A stretch of 6,738 nucleotides of DNA from NCBI GenBank assembly GCA_028679035.1, contig JAJRCL010000219.1, positions 1 through 6,738 of the forward strand. The letters run 5' to 3'. The notes under the pieces are model-generated. The model was not told where the DNA came from. It worked only from the letters and a program-made list of their open reading frames with translations, and did not search any database. The position numbers and the translations under genes are program-made. The stretch comes from Methanomicrobiales archaeon. GTDB lineage: Archaea; Halobacteriota; Methanomicrobia; Methanomicrobiales; JACTUA01. This document shows positions 5,053-6,738 of the stretch, one piece after another. The stretch's first letter is position 1. Each line of letters begins with the position of its first letter.

Positions 5053-5232
5053 ATGTACTCCGTCGTCTGTGATACCGGTACGACCTATATGGTCGTGGAA
5101 AGTTTCATTTCCCGCCAGGCTGCGGAGCAGTTTGCCCGGGAAATGCAGAGCTGGTTCGCCATTCCGCTCAGGATTAAGAAAATCATGAAATCCGGATCCC
5201 TGCTCCTCGATAAACGGGCAAAGAGCAATTGA
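5053..5232 (+). CDS. Hypothetical small protein, 59 residues
   Basis: I do not recognise a family. The protein MYSVVCDTGTTYMVVESF... reads as beta strands (2-6 and 11-18), then a helix with RQAAEQFAREMQSWF (21-35), a short basic strand (RIKKIMKSG) and a Lys/Arg tail, so a small alpha/beta domain is likely. It is cytosolic by composition. The frame is also open from 5011, but the extra residues would be encoded by the TATG repeats of the promoter. With box A near 5006-5013, transcription should start near 5037, downstream of the 5011 and 5023 ATGs. GGAG (5038-5041) lies 11 nt before the ATG at 5053, so this start is preferred. A T8 tract begins at the base after the stop codon, making it a single-gene transcript. 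It is divergent from the zinc-ribbon gene and may share its control. Confidence 0.72.
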   Translation: MYSVVCDTGTTYMVVESFISRQAAEQFAREMQSWFAIPLRIKKIMKSGSLLLDKRAKSN

Positions 5233-5240
5233 TTTTTTTT
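5233..5240 (+). terminator. T8 terminator directly after the small protein gene
   Basis: Eight T residues follow the TGA without a gap, continuing into a pyrimidine-rich stretch to about 5270. This is a strong archaeal T-tract and separates the small gene from marC-like 5288-5875. Confidence 0.6.
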
Positions 5241-5287
5241 CCTCTCCCGGATCTCTCTCCCTCTCCCTTGTAACCACGGGGTGCATC

Positions 5288-5875
5288 GTGGACGCAACAA
5301 TCACTTCGATCCTGTACGCATTTGCCGCCCTGTTCGTGATCCTTGATCCAATCATGAGCGTCCCCATCTTTGGAGAGATGACCAAAGGGCTTGGTCCCCG
5401 CGATGTCGAAAAACAGGCGTGGATTGCCGTGGCGGTTGCCGGGGCACTGATGTACATATTCCTTTTTTTCAATTTCCTCATTTTTGACCTCATGGGTATC
5501 ACCCTCCCCAGTTTCCGGGTTGCCGGCGGTGTCCTGCTGTTCATCCTCGGGCTGCAGTACGCTCTCGGCATTGAGATCCCGCAGTGTAAAAATCACGACT
5601 GCAACATGGCCGGGGTCGTGATCGGAACCCCGCTGCTCTGTGGACCGGGGACCATTACCACCGTGATCCTCCAGGTCACTGAATACGGGATCTTTATCCC
5701 GTTCACGGCGATCACCCTGTCCCTGTTTGCGACCTGGTTTATCCTCAAATACGCCGGCGTGATCCATCGCATGCTCGGGGAAACGGTCACCGGCATACTG
5801 GCACGGGTGCTGGGCATGCTCGTCGCCGCGATTGCGGTGAATATCATCGCCCATGGTATTATCGCCCTCCCGTAG
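5288..5875 (+). CDS. MarC family (UPF0056) integral membrane protein
   Basis: This 195-residue protein has six hydrophobic segments in two halves, as in MarC proteins. The first half carries LFVILDPIMSVPIF (15-28), matching the D-P-x-x-x-x-P-x-F hallmark of TM1. The second half carries GTPLLCGPGTITTVIL (113-128), matching the repeated P-x-x-x-G-P-G hallmark. RVAGGVLLFILGLQ (77-90) is the conserved third segment. The family was once tied to multiple antibiotic resistance in E. coli, but its transport role is unproven and no substrate is known. The loop between the halves contains CKNHDC (100-105), a Cys pair with a His that I do not recall as general in the family. The start is GTG at 5288, 4 nt after GGGGTG, which fits the archaeal anti-Shine-Dalgarno. 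No T-tract follows closely, so transcription may continue to the T5 at 5994-5998. Confidence 0.93.
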   Translation: MDATITSILYAFAALFVILDPIMSVPIFGEMTKGLGPRDVEKQAWIAVAVAGALMYIFLFFNFLIFDLMGITLPSFRVAGGVLLFILGLQYALGIEIPQCKNHDCNMAGVVIGTPLLCGPGTITTVILQVTEYGIFIPFTAITLSLFATWFILKYAGVIHRMLGETVTGILARVLGMLVAAIAVNIIAHGIIALP

Positions 5876-5983
5876 GCTGACCCGGCCGAATCCCACGGAC
5901 AAGCCGCATGGAGAACGCTGGAGGAAAAAACGAGTGGCACATGATTCTGGCGCCTTGCAGTTTTGTTGACAGGAAATACAAAG

Positions 5984-5991
5984 AAATAAAA
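5984..5991 (+). promoter_or_regulatory. Candidate box A of the Kup gene
   Basis: AAATAAAA is centred about 32 nt before the ATG at 6020, so transcription would begin near 6013 with a leader of a few bases. Other AT-rich patches nearby (from 5973, and TTTTTAG at 5994-6000) are alternatives. Confidence 0.33.
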
Positions 5992-6019
5992 CGTTTTTAG
6001 TCGATGAATCTTGAAGGGC

Positions 6020-6738
6020 ATGCTTCGGAAATATTTAGCAATGCCGGGCATCGTAAAATCCATGGGCCTGGTCTTCGGTGATATCGGGACGAGTCCCATC
6101 TACACCCTCGCAGCAATCCTGATTCTCACCTCTCCGACCCAGGACAACATTATCGGGATCCTCTCGCTGATTGTCTGGACCCTCATTATCCTGATCTGCA
6201 TCGAATATGCATGGCTTGCGATGAGCCTGGGTAAAAAGGGGGAAGGAGGTACCATCGTGCTCAAGGAGATCCTCCTTCCGCTGGTGAAATCCGGGCGGCA
6301 GGCCGCGATAATCTCTCTTTTGACCATCATCGGTATCTCGCTATTTATCGGCGACGGCGTGCTTACGCCCGCTATCAGCATCCTCTCTGCCGTGGAAGGC
6401 ATTGTGCTGATCCCGGGCCTGGAACAGACTCCCCAGAACATCCTCATCCTCATCGCTGCGATCATCGCGATCTTCCTGTTTGCATTCCAGGGAAGGGGGT
6501 CAGAAAAGGTCGCGTGGGCATTTGGCCCCCTGATGCTGTGCTGGTTCCTTGCCCTAGCCGGGTCCGGCCTGTATTCCATTATCCAGTTCCCTGCGATCAT
6601 CTTCTCCATCAACCCGTACTACGCCCTCCATTTCCTCTCCGTGCACGGGCTTGCAGGGTTCTTTGTCCTCTCTTCGGTGATCCTCTGTGCGACTGGCGGG
6701 GAGGCGCTCTATGCTGACATGGGTCACCTGGGCAGGGA
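6020..6738 (+). CDS. kup: Kup/HAK/KT-type potassium uptake protein, 5' part
   Basis: The frame is open to the window end and gives 239 residues, roughly the first half of the membrane domain. Kup proteins import K+ with protons across the cytoplasmic membrane. Hallmarks appear in order: GLVFGDIGTSPIYTL (16-30), GEGGTIVL (74-81), GDGVLTPAISILSAVEG (111-127), FQGRGSEKVAWAFGP (156-170), NPYYALHFL (198-206) and CATGGEALYADMGHLGR (223-239). D21, E126 and E228 match acidic residues regarded as important in E. coli Kup. The usual D-N before G-x-G-G is G-K-K here (71-73), a variant I associate with archaeal Kup. The C-terminal cytosolic domain lies outside the window. ATG 6020 gives the usual short N-terminus before the FGDIG motif, with GAAGGG just upstream. 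ATG 6041, ATG 6062 and TTG 6011 are alternatives; an in-frame TGA at 6005-6007 sets the limit. Confidence 0.94.
   Translation, partial: MLRKYLAMPGIVKSMGLVFGDIGTSPIYTLAAILILTSPTQDNIIGILSLIVWTLIILICIEYAWLAMSLGKKGEGGTIVLKEILLPLVKSGRQAAIISLLTIIGISLFIGDGVLTPAISILSAVEGIVLIPGLEQTPQNILILIAAIIAIFLFAFQGRGSEKVAWAFGPLMLCWFLALAGSGLYSIIQFPAIIFSINPYYALHFLSVHGLAGFFVLSSVILCATGGEALYADMGHLGR

Noticed and set aside
5183..5902. Minus-strand open frame of 239 codons
   Set aside because: It is the antisense of the clear MarC-family gene; the product is Asp/His/Gly-rich and has no domain.
6100..6612. Minus-strand open frame of 170 codons
   Set aside because: It is antisense to the Kup gene, whose motifs are unmistakable.

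Overview
The window reads as chromosomal DNA of a methanogenic euryarchaeote, most likely of the Methanomicrobiales. This placement is inferred from protein style and signals, not from a marker gene. The signals are archaeal: AT-rich box A elements about 25-30 nt upstream of starts, several very short or absent leaders, T-tracts just after stop codons, and Shine-Dalgarno sites of the GGTGA/GAGGT type. The transporters (a Kup variant with GKKGEGG, a CPA2 antiporter, a MarC protein) and the CDP-alcohol phosphotransferase fit such a genome. Base composition is even, and there is no transposase, integrase, tRNA, rRNA or CRISPR array.

Layout. At 3-179 (+) is the end of a DUF2997-like small protein, followed by a T6 terminator. 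A minus-strand block follows: a VOC/glyoxalase-fold protein (202-564), a RecA-fold-like protein without a visible Walker A motif (734-1240), and a CDP-alcohol phosphatidyltransferase (1379-2014) that is probably a lipid headgroup enzyme. A divergent non-coding stretch (2015-2445) carries the promoter of a 91-residue HEAT-repeat protein (2446-2721, +). Convergent to it is a CPA2-type cation:proton antiporter homologue (2835-4022, -). Next come two minus-strand genes: an unrecognised 124-residue protein (4237-4611) and a 40-residue zinc-ribbon protein (4830-4952). The 100-bp divergent promoter at 4953-5052 contains three exact copies of an 11-bp AT-rich repeat. The plus strand then carries a 59-residue small protein (5053-5232), a MarC-family membrane protein (5288-5875) and a Kup-type potassium transporter that runs off the end (6020-6738).

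How the genes fit together. No single pathway unites the window. There is a loose ion-transport theme (antiporter, Kup, MarC) plus small orphan proteins. I do not see a clear new multi-gene system. The best leads are: (1) the antiporter, whose membrane-embedded Asp-Asp pair is replaced by Asn-Thr with a Glu one helical turn later; (2) the repeat-bearing divergent promoter between two tiny genes, one of them a zinc ribbon short enough to be missed by gene callers; (3) the RecA-like protein with no P-loop and a C-terminus that either resembles a PCNA-binding motif or is frameshifted.
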